From Tetrahymena elliotti 4EA (lineage: Eukaryota; Ciliophora; Oligohymenophorea; Hymenostomatida; Tetrahymenidae), in assembly GCA_000231825.2 (NCBI GenBank), contig JH720319.1, positions 186,001 to 250,000 of the forward strand: a stretch of 64,000 bases of DNA, read 5' to 3'. Below, piece after piece: positions 11,424-25,192 of this stretch. Each line of letters opens with the position of its first letter. The first letter of the stretch is position 1. Both the position numbers and the translations under genes were made by a program. Below the pieces are notes generated by a model. It was not told the DNA's origin. It searched no databases and saw only the letters and a program-made list of their open reading frames with translations.

Positions 11424-14400
11424 ATGATATTTTTTATATTTTCAATACTTATTATACTTAAATCATCATTCTCTTTAGAATATGGTTCATTTATTATACA
11501 CCCTCATCCTTTAGTGGATGTTAATTTGAAAGAAACCACTTAGAGTACTAGCCTTAGGTTTTGTGTTTCATAAAACGAAACAACAGTTTTTGTTGCTTCA
11601 GGATCAAAAGGAATTTAAGTAATTGATTTATCAGATATTAGATCCCCATCAATAAAATCTAGCATTTAAACAAAGCAAGCCTAACATTGTCAATTTAAGA
11701 ACGATATTTTATTTATAGCTGATATGCTAGAAGGTTTAATAATAGTAAATGTAAGTAATATTGATAATCCAATTCGATTAGCTACTTCTTCTATTAAAAT
11801 TGGAACAATATAATCTTACTAGTATATTCTAGTTTCTTAAGATATGCAATTTGCCTTTATCATTTCTAATGGAAATTTAATAACTTACTTTTTAAACGAT
11901 TTATCCAACCCTAAATATGTTTCTACAAGCTAAGGTATATTTAAAACTAGTATTTTATATTTTGTTTATACAGTTTCGTTTATTTCTACTTGTTTTATTT
12001 AACACAGCTTAATCAATATTATTCAATTCATAAAAGCTAATTAGAAAATAAAAAGAATAAGATAATTAAAACTTTAGTATTGATAATTTAATTAAAAACA
12101 ATCAATTTTACTTTGTTTTTTTTAAAAAAGGGAGCACATAATTTTCACCTTACTCATACATTATGAGATTTGATCCAACTTTTTAATATATTGTGTTATC
12201 CAGCTATCATTAAGGATTATCGATTTTTGACATCAGAAATATTATTTCTCAATAATTAAGAGTTATTACAAACCCTGACCAGACTATAGTTGATTGCATA
12301 TTTACCTAGGAAAGTTAGGGTATTTATGCTCTAGATACGAATAGTGGTTTATATTATGCAGATATTACTTAATTAAAGTCTGTTGATTAAAATTAATCAA
12401 TGTAAGTGAATCTTTCTTTTAGTTAAGTAAATATATAAAAATAGACTTAATATTTAACTATTTCATTGATAAACGATGGAAATTATCTGCTTTTAGGATT
12501 AAGAAGCGTAGGTCTTTAGCTCTATAAAATTAATTAAAAAGATTACATTAAATTAATATATATTCAAACTGTATAAAGTGCCAAATACCTAATTACAACT
12601 ATAATAGTCTCCTCTAAAAGCTCTTAATATATTTATTTAGTGAATGGAATATCTTTTCTTATTTTTTAAACAGATCACCCAAATTTAAATAAAGATTTTC
12701 CTAACTTTTTTAATTAGTTTTAATCTTCACTCTTACCTTCTCAAGAGTAAAACATTGTAGGTGTATCCTGCTTATCAGATAATTTGTTAGTAAGCTACCC
12801 TAAAAGCTCAGTAATTATTTACGATATCTCGAATGATGCTTATTTTCCATCAATTATTAAATAAATATAAAAAATACAAAATCCTAAAGATCCTTCAGAT
12901 TTAAACACAAATTTTGATGATTTAAATTATGTGGAAGTATCATCTGATGGAAACACTCTTTATTTATCTTCTTCTAAATCAGGTTTAATTACTTTTGATA
13001 TTAAAGATAAATAGAATCCTATTCTTAAAAATAAATATCTTTATTCTCAAAAAAACGACTAGGGGCAAAATATTCCATTAACATAATTTAAGGCGTAACA
13101 AATTCATCTTTAAAATATAGAAATATATTCATTCATTTTAATATTAATGGTTATTTTTTTATTGTCTAGTGATTATTCGTAAGCTAAATTATATTTATTT
13201 AATATAAATAAAATAATAGAACTAAGTTATCGAGTTAAAAAGATAAAATAGTAGTATCTAATAGTATTTATGGAGCAGTGATCTTCGATATTTCAAGCAC
13301 AAATCCTACAAATTTACAATACTATAAAGTATTTTAAAATAATTATGGCTGCGTAGTACAACCTTGTGATTTTACTTCGGATGGACTAAATTTAGCTTGT
13401 CCATGTAGAGAAGAAGGGACATTTCTTTTTGATTTAACAGAATCATCTTAAATCATAAAACCTAAGTTTATAATTTAGTAAATAGGAGCTGAGTAAGCAA
13501 AAATTTCAAGTGATGATAAACTGCTTTTTATAGCAAATGGATTTTAAGGATTGTTAATATTTGATGTTTCTAACTTTTTTAGTCCGATACAATTAAGTTA
13601 AATTATCTTAGAGGGATGGACATTCACTATTTATCCTATTATGGATGATTAGTATATTATAATCACATAAATCGATGGAGGATAGATTACTTTAATTAAT
13701 ATAAAAGATCCAAAAAATCCTTACACTTAGTAAAAGATAAATTTCCCAGGAGAAACATCTACAAATGTTTGTATAAATCCAAAAAATCCAACAATAATGT
13801 TTTTTGTAGGTAAATAAACTACTATATTGTAAATATTTAAATAAAGAGTAAAAATGAAATACTGGATATTCCTATTAATTAACACCCATTTATATTAACA
13901 ACCAAATTTTTTTTTTGAATATTAATACCCAAATTATCTGATAAAATTTGAAAAGTGTGGGTGTTAATTAATAAAGATGGACAGTAATTCATAATATTTC
14001 ATCTTTTTAAAATAATATTCAATCAATTTTTTCTTATTTTAAAGGAAATATGGGATTAAGATATTTTCCAATACAAAATGATTTGGCTATTCATTCTTAA
14101 TTTTAGGTAGCATATACTACTGGAATTAATTAATTATACAAAACATTAAAAGCTGAAGAAAGATTGTTTGTTGGATAATAAATTAAACTTACATTTTAAT
14201 AACTTTATTCTTAGAGCAATATAAAAATATAATAAGTTTAGTATTTAAATAACAACTAAAAACAGGCTCTTCCATCTTGGATTAGTTATGCTCCAAAATC
14301 TCACCAAATAATTATGAACATTAATAAAGAAGGATTATAAGCTGATTAATCTTAAAATTAATATACTGAAAATTTTATTATTCTAGAAATCTTCAAATAA

Positions 14401-17400
14401 ATTAAGAACGAGGATTTAATCTTAAAAAATATTATTGATGAAAACCTTGCTAAGTATTTATATTCCTTATTACAAATAAATAACTTGGTTGATATGCATG
14501 GTTATTTGAATTAGAATTTTAATTCATAATTACCATTTTAATTAGATTTTTATAACACAGACTATCCTAAGGATTAATACCTCAAATATGAAACTTAGAT
14601 TAATAATTTAATTAAAAAGACTCTAGTATTCTCTAGGATAGATTATCCTGTAAGATTTTTTATTTCTTCATCTTTGATATTTGATTTTAATCAGAAGTTG
14701 GATTTTAAAAATATATTTAATTAAGATTAAAAAGCAATAATTTATACACTTTCTGAGAAAGTGAATATCTAAATAAATATACTTAAAAATGGTATCTTTT
14801 TTAAAGAAAATAATTTATCTATCTTAGGTTAATATTCGAAGGATCTCAAATCTCTAAACATAACAGGACCTACATAAAATATTAATGACTTCTTATATAA
14901 TTCTTTAAAAATATATCTACTAAATCAAGATACATCTGACACAATAATTTAATTCTTAATTTAAGATAGCATAAACTAAGATTAAATTCATCAATTAAAT
15001 TTAAATCAAATCAAATTCATTTAGCTATATTAACCTATAAGAAAAAATATTAGCATGAGCCTTTAAAATTAATTTAATTTCTTTTATCCAAATGGGAACA
15101 TGTTTATCTAATATTCTTTTGCGTTTTCATTTAATTAGAATACTTTCTAATTTGACAATAAAACCTAAATTTGTTATAGAGTTTTGATGGGGAAAAATGA
15201 TGATGTAATGGAAGATATCAAAAATTATGATTGGATTCAGTTTAACTCATTAAGTTTGGTAATTTTTTAATTAATTTTTAGATAAAATAAATATTTTAAA
15301 TCTAGACAATATATGGATTAGCTCCAAATTCATAATTCTTAGAGAACTACATTGTAAAAATAATTGCTTATGATGGATACTCAGAGTCAGAAGATGAAAT
15401 TATAATTAAATTTAACAAGATACCCTTTTCCTATATTTTTGAAATTTTATTCAAAACCCTTCTTCCAATAATATTTCTAGTCATTATTTGGAGCTATAAA
15501 ATGTAGATTTACTTGTAAGAGTTTTTATTTAAAAAAATTATTAAAACTAAATTTTTTAAAATAAATAAATAAATAGATTCATTAAAGAAAAGAACAATAT
15601 TTACCAAAACGAAACTGCTTTAATAGGGTAGAATTTTGAGAAAAAAATAATCTTGTTTGGTAGGGTTTAATCAGATGCTATTAAGCTATGGAATATATTT
15701 TTAAAAAGAAATAAAGGAATAGAATAAAAAATACAAATTGATTACTAATAAAATAAAGAAGTTGATATCTATTTAATATTAAAAAAAATAGAAGTTATTT
15801 ATGAATAGCTAAAATAAGATTTCCCTAAATTAGATCCTAGAGAATTTTGTTGTAATGACAGTAGACTGGTAAGATCAATTAAAAGATAGATTTATGAAAT
15901 ACTGATGAAACAATCTCCTAACACTTTAAATGTATACAGAACTCTCAAAGAACATGCTATTGAATAAACTAAAAGTTGTAAGAATTGGTACAAATTATAT
16001 CTTATTATAAATTAATTCAACTAAAAGTAATAAGATAACAACAAAAGTAATAATAACAATAATAACAAAATAAGTAAAACTCTTAAGCATGCTAATGAAT
16101 ATGAAAAAGAAGATAATATTCCAAAATTAAGCATATTTGACTAATTGAGTTTTCAATAATTAAGATTTAGATAATCTAAATCAGAAAGAAAAATAAAAAT
16201 TTCTCAAAATTAAGATAAATTAGACTGTCTCAGTACATATTCATTAAATAATTAATTAAAACAATAATCAATCTATAGTCCTTGTAGGAAAAATGATTAA
16301 AAATAAAGTATCTTCAAAAATTTCAAAGAATAATAATCTAACGAAAGCTTTTAGTAGAATGCCTAAGAATAGTTCAATTTAAATCCTTTCCCTGGAATTT
16401 AAATAAATGAGTCTGAAGTTAATGAAATTCTTGTATAATTAAAATGTACTTTACTGTATGACTTTAATTTATTAGCTGAATACTTAGCACTAGAAGCCTC
16501 AGGTACATTAAATTGTGAACCTGATTCTTTCAATCCTTCTGCAGGAGAAAGTCTTCATTTACACTCTTATGATTTATCAGTTATCAAGGCCTTTAAAAAA
16601 TCATAAGTAATTTGCTTTTTACATTTTATTTTATTAATTTTTTCTTTAATCGCTTTTTGGTGATTTTAAATTTAATGAAATAACTTTAAATTTTTCATAA
16701 AAATTAATTAAAAATAATGAAATGATCTATCTAAAGAGCAATTAAATCAATCTTTTTATTTATTTAAATAATTTTTTTGTTTTAAATGAATTTCTGGGAT
16801 CAAATCAAATCATTTATTTTTAAAAAATAATTTTAAATTTTATTTGAATCATTTCGTTGGTAATCAATTATTCATGTTTATCAAAAAATAAAAAAGATTT
16901 TGATAGATTAAATTATTTAAATCAAATTACCTTTTTATCATTTATTAATAATTAATTTTAATATTTAGAATAGAAGTATAATTTATAAAATAAAGAATTT
17001 CTTTAATTTAAGCTATTTTTCTATTGGGCTTTCTAAAAATGACCCTCTACCTTAGTGGCTAAGTTATAAAATAGTTGATGGTGTTATTCATTTATTCGGA
17101 ATTCCAGATACTAATGAGGAATCAGAAATATTGATAAGGATATTTAATAATTGTGGTTTCGCAGTCTATAGTTTTCATATAGTTATAAAGGATGAATTAG
17201 GGAATGATTTAAGGGATTAAGAGTTCCTGAAAAAGGCAACAACTATCAATTTAAATTCTACAAAATTAAAGGTTTAAAGAATGAATCATTCATCTGTAGT
17301 GATAATTAAAAAAACTATAGAAGATAAATAGGAGAAACATTAAAAACATATAATTCTTTAGGACAGCTTTAGTAAAATTCCTAGTATAAAACTGATTGAA

Positions 17401-17754
17401 GAAATAGATTAAAAGTTATAATCTCCAAAAAATGCAATTAATTTATAACAGACTTAACAAAACACAGAGAAATTTAATACAATTTCATAAACTGAGTAAT
17501 CAAAGTAAGATATGTATAGATCAGCCTCTATTTATGAACAAATATAGAATTGTAAATCAATTAATGATTTAGATAATGCCAATAATCAAACCTACTTTTA
17601 AAATTAAAATTAAGAATCATTTTTGATAAATGAAACATCCCAACTAAAGCAGGTAAAATTGTATTTTTTATTCACCAAATATGAATTAAAAATTTGCAAA
17701 TAGGTTTAAAATGAAGTCAAAATGCAGAAATTTAAAACAAAAACTTAAATGTGA
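11424..17754 (+). CDS. Receptor-like membrane protein: LVIVD propeller, CADG modules, one TM helix, conserved tail (array copy 3)
   Basis: Exons: 11424-11934, 12131-13094, 13220-13809, 14045-15258, 15306-15514, 15577-16606, 16969-17652, 17704-17754, about 1750 residues; the last intron is 51 nt and in frame, so it may be retained. The order is the same as in the 4574 copy: signal peptide (FSILIILKSSFS), propeller repeats (GLIIVNVSNIDNP, GLLIFDVSNFFSP, GGQITLINIKDPKNP), CADG-like ALPSWISY, a second module containing FLENYIVKIIAYDGYSES, TM helix (LLPIIFLVIIWSY), tail. Tail blocks are DPREFCCNDSRLVR, NWYKLYLII, LLAEYLALEASG and PLPQWLSY. The tail has an Asn-rich insert. This is the most divergent intact copy in the membrane-proximal ectodomain. 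Introns 3 (235 nt) and 6 (362 nt) are much longer than in the 4574 copy. Confidence 0.84.
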
Positions 17755-18160
17755 AATATTGAATCAAATATTTGTTGTAAATTAAAAAATTAATGCATGT
17801 TAAAACCTGAAATGATAAATAAATATGTTCTTATTTGATTTGATAAAAGATTTTTGATTTTTGTTATGTTAATTGATTGGTAATTAAGAACATCCATTTC
17901 TTTTTAAAAATAATTACTGTATGATAAATGAGCTAGAATCAAATCGAAATAACAAATCATGAAAATATTAATCCTTTATAAATTTAATTATTATTGTTAT
18001 TCTTTTTCGAATAGCTTTCAGTTTTGTTTGAAAAATACACTTTATTGACATAATTAATTAAAATAAACCAAAAATTTAAAAAGATAGTATTTATTTTCTT
18101 TAAACAAGAGAAAGACAAAAATAGATTTCTTAGAGCTCTCTCATAATAAAAAAGAATTAA
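17755..18160. other. Spacer between array copies 3 and 4
   Basis: About 400 nt of AT-rich DNA with no ORF or motif I can support; it must hold the 3' end of one gene and the promoter of the next. Confidence 0.5.
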
Positions 18161-21100
18161 ATGAAGTCTAAAGCATGCTTTATGAGCTTTTAAATTTTAA
18201 TTTTTATATAGCTTTTAATTAGTATTTAAAGTAAATCCAGATTATACACTATGGATCCCAAAGCTATTTCTGAATTAAATCTAAATCAGTTACATCAAAA
18301 TAATAATGCTTTAGGATTTTGTATTTCAGCTGATGAAAACATTGTATATGTTGCTGCTGGCTAAGGTGGCTTAATTATTGTTGATATTTCTAACAAGTAT
18401 ATTCCTTCGATAGTTTTTAAGATACCTTTATCGTTTGCAATTAAATGCTAATTGAGAGGAAATTTTCTATATATAGTAGATCTTTATAGTGGGTTTTTTA
18501 TCTATAATTTATAGGATCACTCAAATCCGTAAAAAGTATCTTAAATGGATTTTATTAAATCTTTCTAATCTATAGAAGTTACTTCAGATGGATTATATGC
18601 ATTTCTTTTAGCAAATGGATATGTTTTTTCTATAGATGTATCTCACCCAAGTAATCCTTAGATCGTATCTTCATACAGTAATTTTAATATTTACTATATA
18701 AAATTTTGGTGGTAGAGCAAATGAAATAAATTTTTTTAAATAAGAAATTATACCTATTTAAAACTTAAATATGACACCATAAAATAAAATATTTACATTT
18801 TAAATTTTATTTGAGACTACTTTAAAGAAATATGCGCTAGAGAATTTTAATTCTTTTAACTCTATGACATTTCAAATAATACCATCCAATTAAAATAAAA
18901 TAAAAAAAATTAATTAAAAAATCAATACTTTTAATGAAAATGATATAAATTTTACTTTTAAAGATACTTAGATAGCTTACATTTTCTAAAGTCTAGTCAA
19001 TATCAAATAAAATCCCCATCTTATAAGATACAATTTTGTATGATAGAAAAGAACAAATTGAGACATTTAACTAAATTTCTTATTAAAGAATGTTTACTAT
19101 TATTTTTTTTAGAGTCATGTAATATATTTTAAATTTAAGATCTAAACTAGTTGAATAATTTTATTTTAAAATAAATCTTCAGCTTCAATCATAAATTAGA
19201 AAAGCTGATAATTATTATTTTACAAAATAAGATAACAAGACTTTTAATTAAATTTCATTTTTAAGAATACCTCTTTTATTTAGATAACTTAATTGCTTAC
19301 ATTAATTTGGATATAAATTATTAAGATATGAGTATTAATACTAATTTGATTTTTTTGAAGACAACTATTATTAATTAGTATGCTATTTATATACTAAAAA
19401 ATTTGAAATTATAAATTTTAATTAATTTTTGAGTAAATTACTCTTATAAAATAAAACAAATAAATAAGAGTTTACTTTTTTTATATTAAATTAGCAATTA
19501 AATTTCATAATTTATAAAAAGCTTAGATTTTATCACCTAATTCTTACAGATTAAAATTTGATGTAGATGAAGAGTATTTAATTGTGTCAGATCATATGAC
19601 AGGAGTCTAAATTTTTGATATTAGAGATAGGAAAAATATAAAATTAAGATTGAATTAGAATCCATAGTTTGTTGTATGGGATAGCATAATGACATATGAT
19701 AAAAAAGGATTGTATGTGGCAGATGCATTCTTTGGATTATTTTATTCAAATTTATAAGATTTATTTTAAATCTCACTATCGTCTGATAAATAAATCACCC
19801 TATAATTTTAGAATTTATTACCTGCCCCTACTCTTCTTTAATCACTGATTATGACTCTAGATAGTTAGTATATTGTGCTAGGTTTTCGTAGTTAAGGATT
19901 AAAGATTTATGAAATTTAAAATGGCTAATATGATAAATTATAATTTGTTTAGCAAATAGAAGGCAATATGTTTTCTAATGAACTTTATTTTACAAAAAAC
20001 TAAGAAGAATATCTTTATGTAGTGAATGGCTATTCTATATTAATTTATTAATCAGTAACGCAAAACTTAAATTAAGATTTCCCAAATATATTTAATACTT
20101 TTTAATCTGCTCTTAGACCACTAGTAAGTAGCAATCCTCCTTCGTTTAATTATTGTTTCCCAAACTAAAAATATTATGTAGAAACAAATAATTCATATGG
20201 TAATTCTATTTTATCTTAAAATGATCTCTACAACTTGGTTGAGGTAGGTTTTATCCCTTTCATTGGAGGTTTAATAGATGCCTCTCAAGCTAATAGTGAA
20301 CAAACATACTTATTTGTTGCTATGTCTTAAATTGGCTTAGCTATATATGACATTTAATAAATTAATAATCCTTAATAAATTACTATTTATAATCCTAAAG
20401 TTTTTTTGAATCCAAATTCGCCACCTTTGTAGAATTTATTTATAAAGTAAATTTCTTTTATATAACTAATCTATCTTAATTTCTTATTATTATTGAAAAC
20501 TAAAGTTTAGACATCACTAAAGACTAGAAGCTAGTTGTGATTGCTAATGGATTTTCTGGAATAGTGGTGGCAGATATATCTGACCCATCTAATCCTATTG
20601 ATGGAGGATATTACACTGTTCCACATAGCTGTGGTTTCGAAAAGTGCAAGTGGTTAGAAGATTCTATCAGGATTATATGCACTTGCAGAGAAATAGGAGT
20701 TTTCTTTTTCTATTACTCTTACTAAAATAAAAATTTTACTCTATCAAATACACTGATTTCAATTGGAACAGAAAGACTTCATTTATCTAGTGATTAGTCT
20801 AAAGTTTATATTGCTAATGGATTTTAAGGAATTGCTATTATTGATATTACTAATTTTGATTAACCAGTAATTTTAGGAAAAACTGTCGTCACTGGTTGGG
20901 TAGTTAGTGTAGATGTTATATATTAAGATAAATACTTGATCATAGCTGAAGGTGAAAAAGGTTAAGTAGCTATTATAAATATAGAAAACCCTAAAAACCC
21001 TTATGTTTAATAAAAAATGTAATTTCCAAATGAAGATTCATAGGCAATATGTGCTACTATAGATGAAAAGTACTCAATCTTCTCTAGTAATTTCAAATTT

Positions 21101-24100
21101 TGAATAGTTTTTTGAAACAAATTTGTCAAATTTAATGAATATCATAAGATATTATTTAAAACTGTAGTGAAAATATTTATCTTAAATTAATAATAAAATA
21201 TTTTTATCATGTAATAAATTAGGCAGTAAAGGAACCAGAACTCTTCCATTAACCAGTAACTTGAAGATTCATTCATAAATTTAAGTCATGTTAACTAATT
21301 AATAGAATGGGTAAATTAATTATGAAAGTATAGCTCCAGGTGAAAAATTGCTTGTTGGGTAGTAAGCCTTGCTAACTTTTATACCTTTATACACTGAATT
21401 AAAGATTAAAATAAATAGTGTTTGTTATTATAGGAATTTTGAAATGAGTACTCTGCCTTCATGGATAACATTTTTGGAAAGCCAATCATAAATAACTATG
21501 AATGTAGATAAATCTGCAACATTGAATAATTTTTCTAATGAATAAAATGGAGAAAACATTTTAGTGTTAGAAGCTCTTATATAAATTTAGTAAAGTGACT
21601 TCACTCTTGATACCAATTATCCAAACTTAGCTAAAGCTATTTATAAAACACTTTTGAGTGAATAATATATTGACATTTAAGGATTTTTAACTCCTAAATT
21701 AGATCCTAGAATAGACTTTGAACTTAATTTTTATAATGATTCAGATTTAAAAAAAATTGATTTTACGAAAGAATAGCAAACACAAATATAATATCAAATA
21801 AAAAAAAAATTGGTCTTTTCAAAAGTAAATTATCCCATCAGATTTTTTGTTAAATCTTCTCTTGAATTCAATTATAAGAACTACTAAGATTAGATCATCT
21901 AAACCCCTTCATCATAAGTGAGTATTTTCTTTTAAATTACATCAAATGGAATATTTGTAAAGAAAGTATTTGAAGGAGTACTTGCTCTGTTTTCTGATGA
22001 TTTAACCAGCTTAAAGATATCAGGATAAACATCTTTTGTTAATAATATTGTCTCTAAGAATGTGCAGATATCTACTAATTCTACAGACTTTTCAAAAGTT
22101 CTTTTCTATATTGAACTGTCTGATTCAGCTAACTTTAATATTTAAAAAAATTTAACACTCAGCCAGCTTCCATTTTTTTCTCTCGTTTCTCCTATTGAAG
22201 TGGATGCTTCAAACAATCTTCAAACTTAATTTAATAAATATTATTCTGATTCTAAAGTATATGTAGAAGAAAGATTTTCTATTTCTTTTGATATAGATAC
22301 ATTTTAATAAAAAGATAAGCTTCCATTAACTTACAAAGCTTTTTGGGTAATTTCTGAATCGAACCTATAGCCTATTATTAGTGGTAGTTGGATTGAATTT
22401 AATGATTTTAGTCTTGTAAAATTATTTAATTTAATTTAATTAAATTAATTATTCAATAATTAAAAAGAGTTTTAGTGGTTCAAGATCAGCTTCTTACTTT
22501 CTTAGTAAGGCTAGGATAAGACTCATCGCATTTGATGGATATACCTCTGTATCTGATGATTTCATTATATATTTTGCTTCTCTTCCATTCTTATTTGTTT
22601 TTTAGTTTATCATCTAAATTCTTGGGCCAATTATTGGTATATTTGGAATATACAAATATCGTTTTTAAATACATTTGTAAGATTGTTGTTTTTTAATTTA
22701 CTATTTAAAATTTTATCAATAAATTTAGGTGTTTATTTGAAAGATATTATATGCATAATAATGAAATAGCTGTAGTAGGAAAGATGTTTAAAAAGTAAAT
22801 AGTCCTAATTAATGAAATTAATCTTGATGTCCTTGATATTTGGAATCTGTTTTTAAAGCAAAATAAATTATTCAAGTAGCAGCTAATTTCTGAATATTAA
22901 TCCTAGAAAAAATTTAATTTTTAATTTATTAAGAGCTAAATGTAATAGATTTATCATATTAACTAAAAAAAATATAAAAATATAGATCCTCGAGAGTTTG
23001 ACTTTAATGATAGTCGTACAGTAAGGACGATAAAAATGCTTATTTTTGATATTTTATTAAAATAAGATAAGAATACAAAAAAATTATATGAGCAAATAGT
23101 TAACTTTGCTAAAAAGAAATATGGAAAAAATGATTGGTATAAATAATATGTGGAAATAACACCAAGAATGGAAGTAAAGAATAATAATTTGGTGTTAAAA
23201 AAAGGAAACCCCAAATTTAATGATTTATAAAAAGAAAAACCAGTGAGCTAAAAAATACTAGCCTAAACTAAGGTAATAAGCAGTGAAAATTAATTAAATG
23301 ACAAACTAAATCATTTTAAACTTACTCCAACATCAGATATTTAAAAATAATTTCTAAGGATTGAAGATATCTAAACATAGTTCAAATAATTATCAAATCA
23401 TCAAATAAGTAATGAAAAAACAAATATTTAAGAAGATTAATCTAAATCTAACCATCCCTAGCATAATTTAAATAATAAGAATAAAGAAAATAACTCAGCG
23501 AATTTAGGTGTTAATTTAGATTTAACTGACGAAGCTATTGAGTATAACAATTATGAATATGAGGATAGTGATGATGAAGATGAAATTTTAAAAGGCTACA
23601 ATAACTTAAATCCCTTTCCAGAGATGGTTATAAAATAAAATAATTTACTTTAAGCAATTGTATAAATAAAATTTCAAAAAAATTATGATTTATATCTAAT
23701 TATGGAATTAATTATACTTGAAGCAAGTGGTATTACATTAAATTCCAGCAATATTTTAAATCCTTCTAAAGGAGAGAGTTTACATGTATCTTCTCATGAA
23801 CTCAACAGTTTGCAGGCCTATAAAAAAGAAGTAGTAAATAAATTTTTTTATTTAAGAATAGTATTTTAAATTTAATAAAAAATAAATTATTAAAATAGAA
23901 CTAAAGATGCTTATGTTGTATGAATTTATTTAACTTGAGTTACTCTGCCATAGGACTTGCCAAAAATAATCTTCTTCCTAAATGGCTCAATCATTAAATC
24001 AAAGATGGAATCATTTATATTTGGGGAATTCCTAAGATCAACGATGATCCCGAAATATTAATTAGAGTGATTAGTAAGAGCGAGATTACCATAAGAAGTT

Positions 24101-24659
24101 TTTGTATTGTAATTCAAGACGAGGTAGGAAATGATCTTCGAGACAAAAATATCTTAAAATAAGCACATGCTATGATAAAAGCTGCCAAAGAAAAAAAAAG
24201 AGCTGTAAATAAAATAAACTCTACAAATAATATAAATTTAAAATTCAACGATACTATGTCTCATAGTGTTTTAAGAAATTTAAAAGGCAATTCATGCAAT
24301 AATAAAACAACAGAAATTAGGGATTAGATATAAATTGAGTAACAACCTATCAAATCAACTTCTCTCTAAAATAATTTTAAATTTAATTAAAGCCCAAATT
24401 CTAAATATTCAATTGAGCTAATTGATAATATAAACCCTAAATTAAATTTTAATTAAAATTATACTTAAGAGGAATCTTTCCAAGGAAGTTAAATCTACAA
24501 AGATTTAGACGAAAAAGTAAATCTTATTTGTTAACTTTTATTTAAAATTTAATTAAATTGTTTTATTTTACTAATCTTTAGCAAATAGATATAGAAAGCT
24601 AGCTAAAGTGCTATCAAAATCTCTCTCAATTATGTAAAAATGAAATAAGAAAAAATTGA
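18161..24659 (+). CDS. Receptor-like membrane protein: LVIVD propeller, CADG modules, one TM helix, conserved tail (array copy 4)
   Basis: Eight exons: 18161-18677, 19522-20446, 20506-21086, 21223-22415, 22468-22676, 22729-23833, 23899-24516, 24582-24659; 1741 residues. It has a leader (ILIFIQLLISIQS), repeats such as GLIIVDISNKYIP, GIVVADISDPSNP and GIAIIDITNFDQP, and CADG-like TLPSWITF. A membrane-proximal module ends ARIRLIAFDGYTSVSDDF; the TM helix is FVFQFIIQILGPIIGIFGI. The tail carries DPREFDFNDSRTVR, NDWYKQYVEI, an acidic patch (YEDSDDEDE), LIMELIILEASG and LLPKWLNH. From residue 750 on it is closest to the 4574 copy (shared SWIEF, FEGVLA, SDDLTS, ISGQTSFVN). Introns 1 to 6 fall at the same places and phases as in the 4574 copy, but intron 1 is expanded to 844 nt. 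Function is unknown; a surface adhesion or sensing role is inference. Confidence 0.85.
18678..19521 (+). other. Expanded first intron of array copy 4 (844 nt)
   Basis: The same intron is 228 nt in the 4574 copy, 196 nt in the 11424 copy and about 30 nt in the pseudogene. Splicing at 18677/19522 joins the propeller frame in the correct phase (1). The extra sequence is AT-rich with scattered TGA-free stretches but no recognisable protein or terminal repeats that I can see. Confidence 0.7.
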
Positions 24660-25192
24660 GCATTTAAAGATTTACATTTTTTGTGTTGTGATACATTTAA
24701 CAAGCAAAAAAATTTCAAAATTAAATTAAAAAAAAATAGTTTGAAAGAAAATCTAAATTTTTCAAAAATTTAAAGTTACTTATTTAATTGAAAATTTATT
24801 TTTTTTGTTTTTGCAATTAAGCCAATTAATTGATATCAATAAATACATCACCATTCATTATTTTATTAGTAAATTTATATAAATAAATATTTGAATAAAT
24901 TCAGAAATAAAATTGAATAATTTTTCTTTCTAAGAATCAATTTTTTTAAATAAAATATTAAAAAAGAGAAAATTTAAAAATTTTAAATAAAATCCATTTA
25001 TTAATTATTTAAGAGTTTTTTTGATTAGTAAATAACTTTCAAAATTAATATTTTCACTTGGACAAACAATCTTAGAAATTTTAATATTTTGATTTAATTT
25101 AATATGCCTAAATTTTAATTTATTATATAGAGCTTAAAATATAAGGATACTTTAAGAATTTGTGTTTTTGATTTATATTTTTATCAAATTGA
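24660..25192. other. Spacer between convergent genes
   Basis: About 530 nt of AT-rich sequence between the end of the receptor array (+) and the end of the LIM-headpiece gene (-). Nothing further can be supported in it. Confidence 0.5.
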
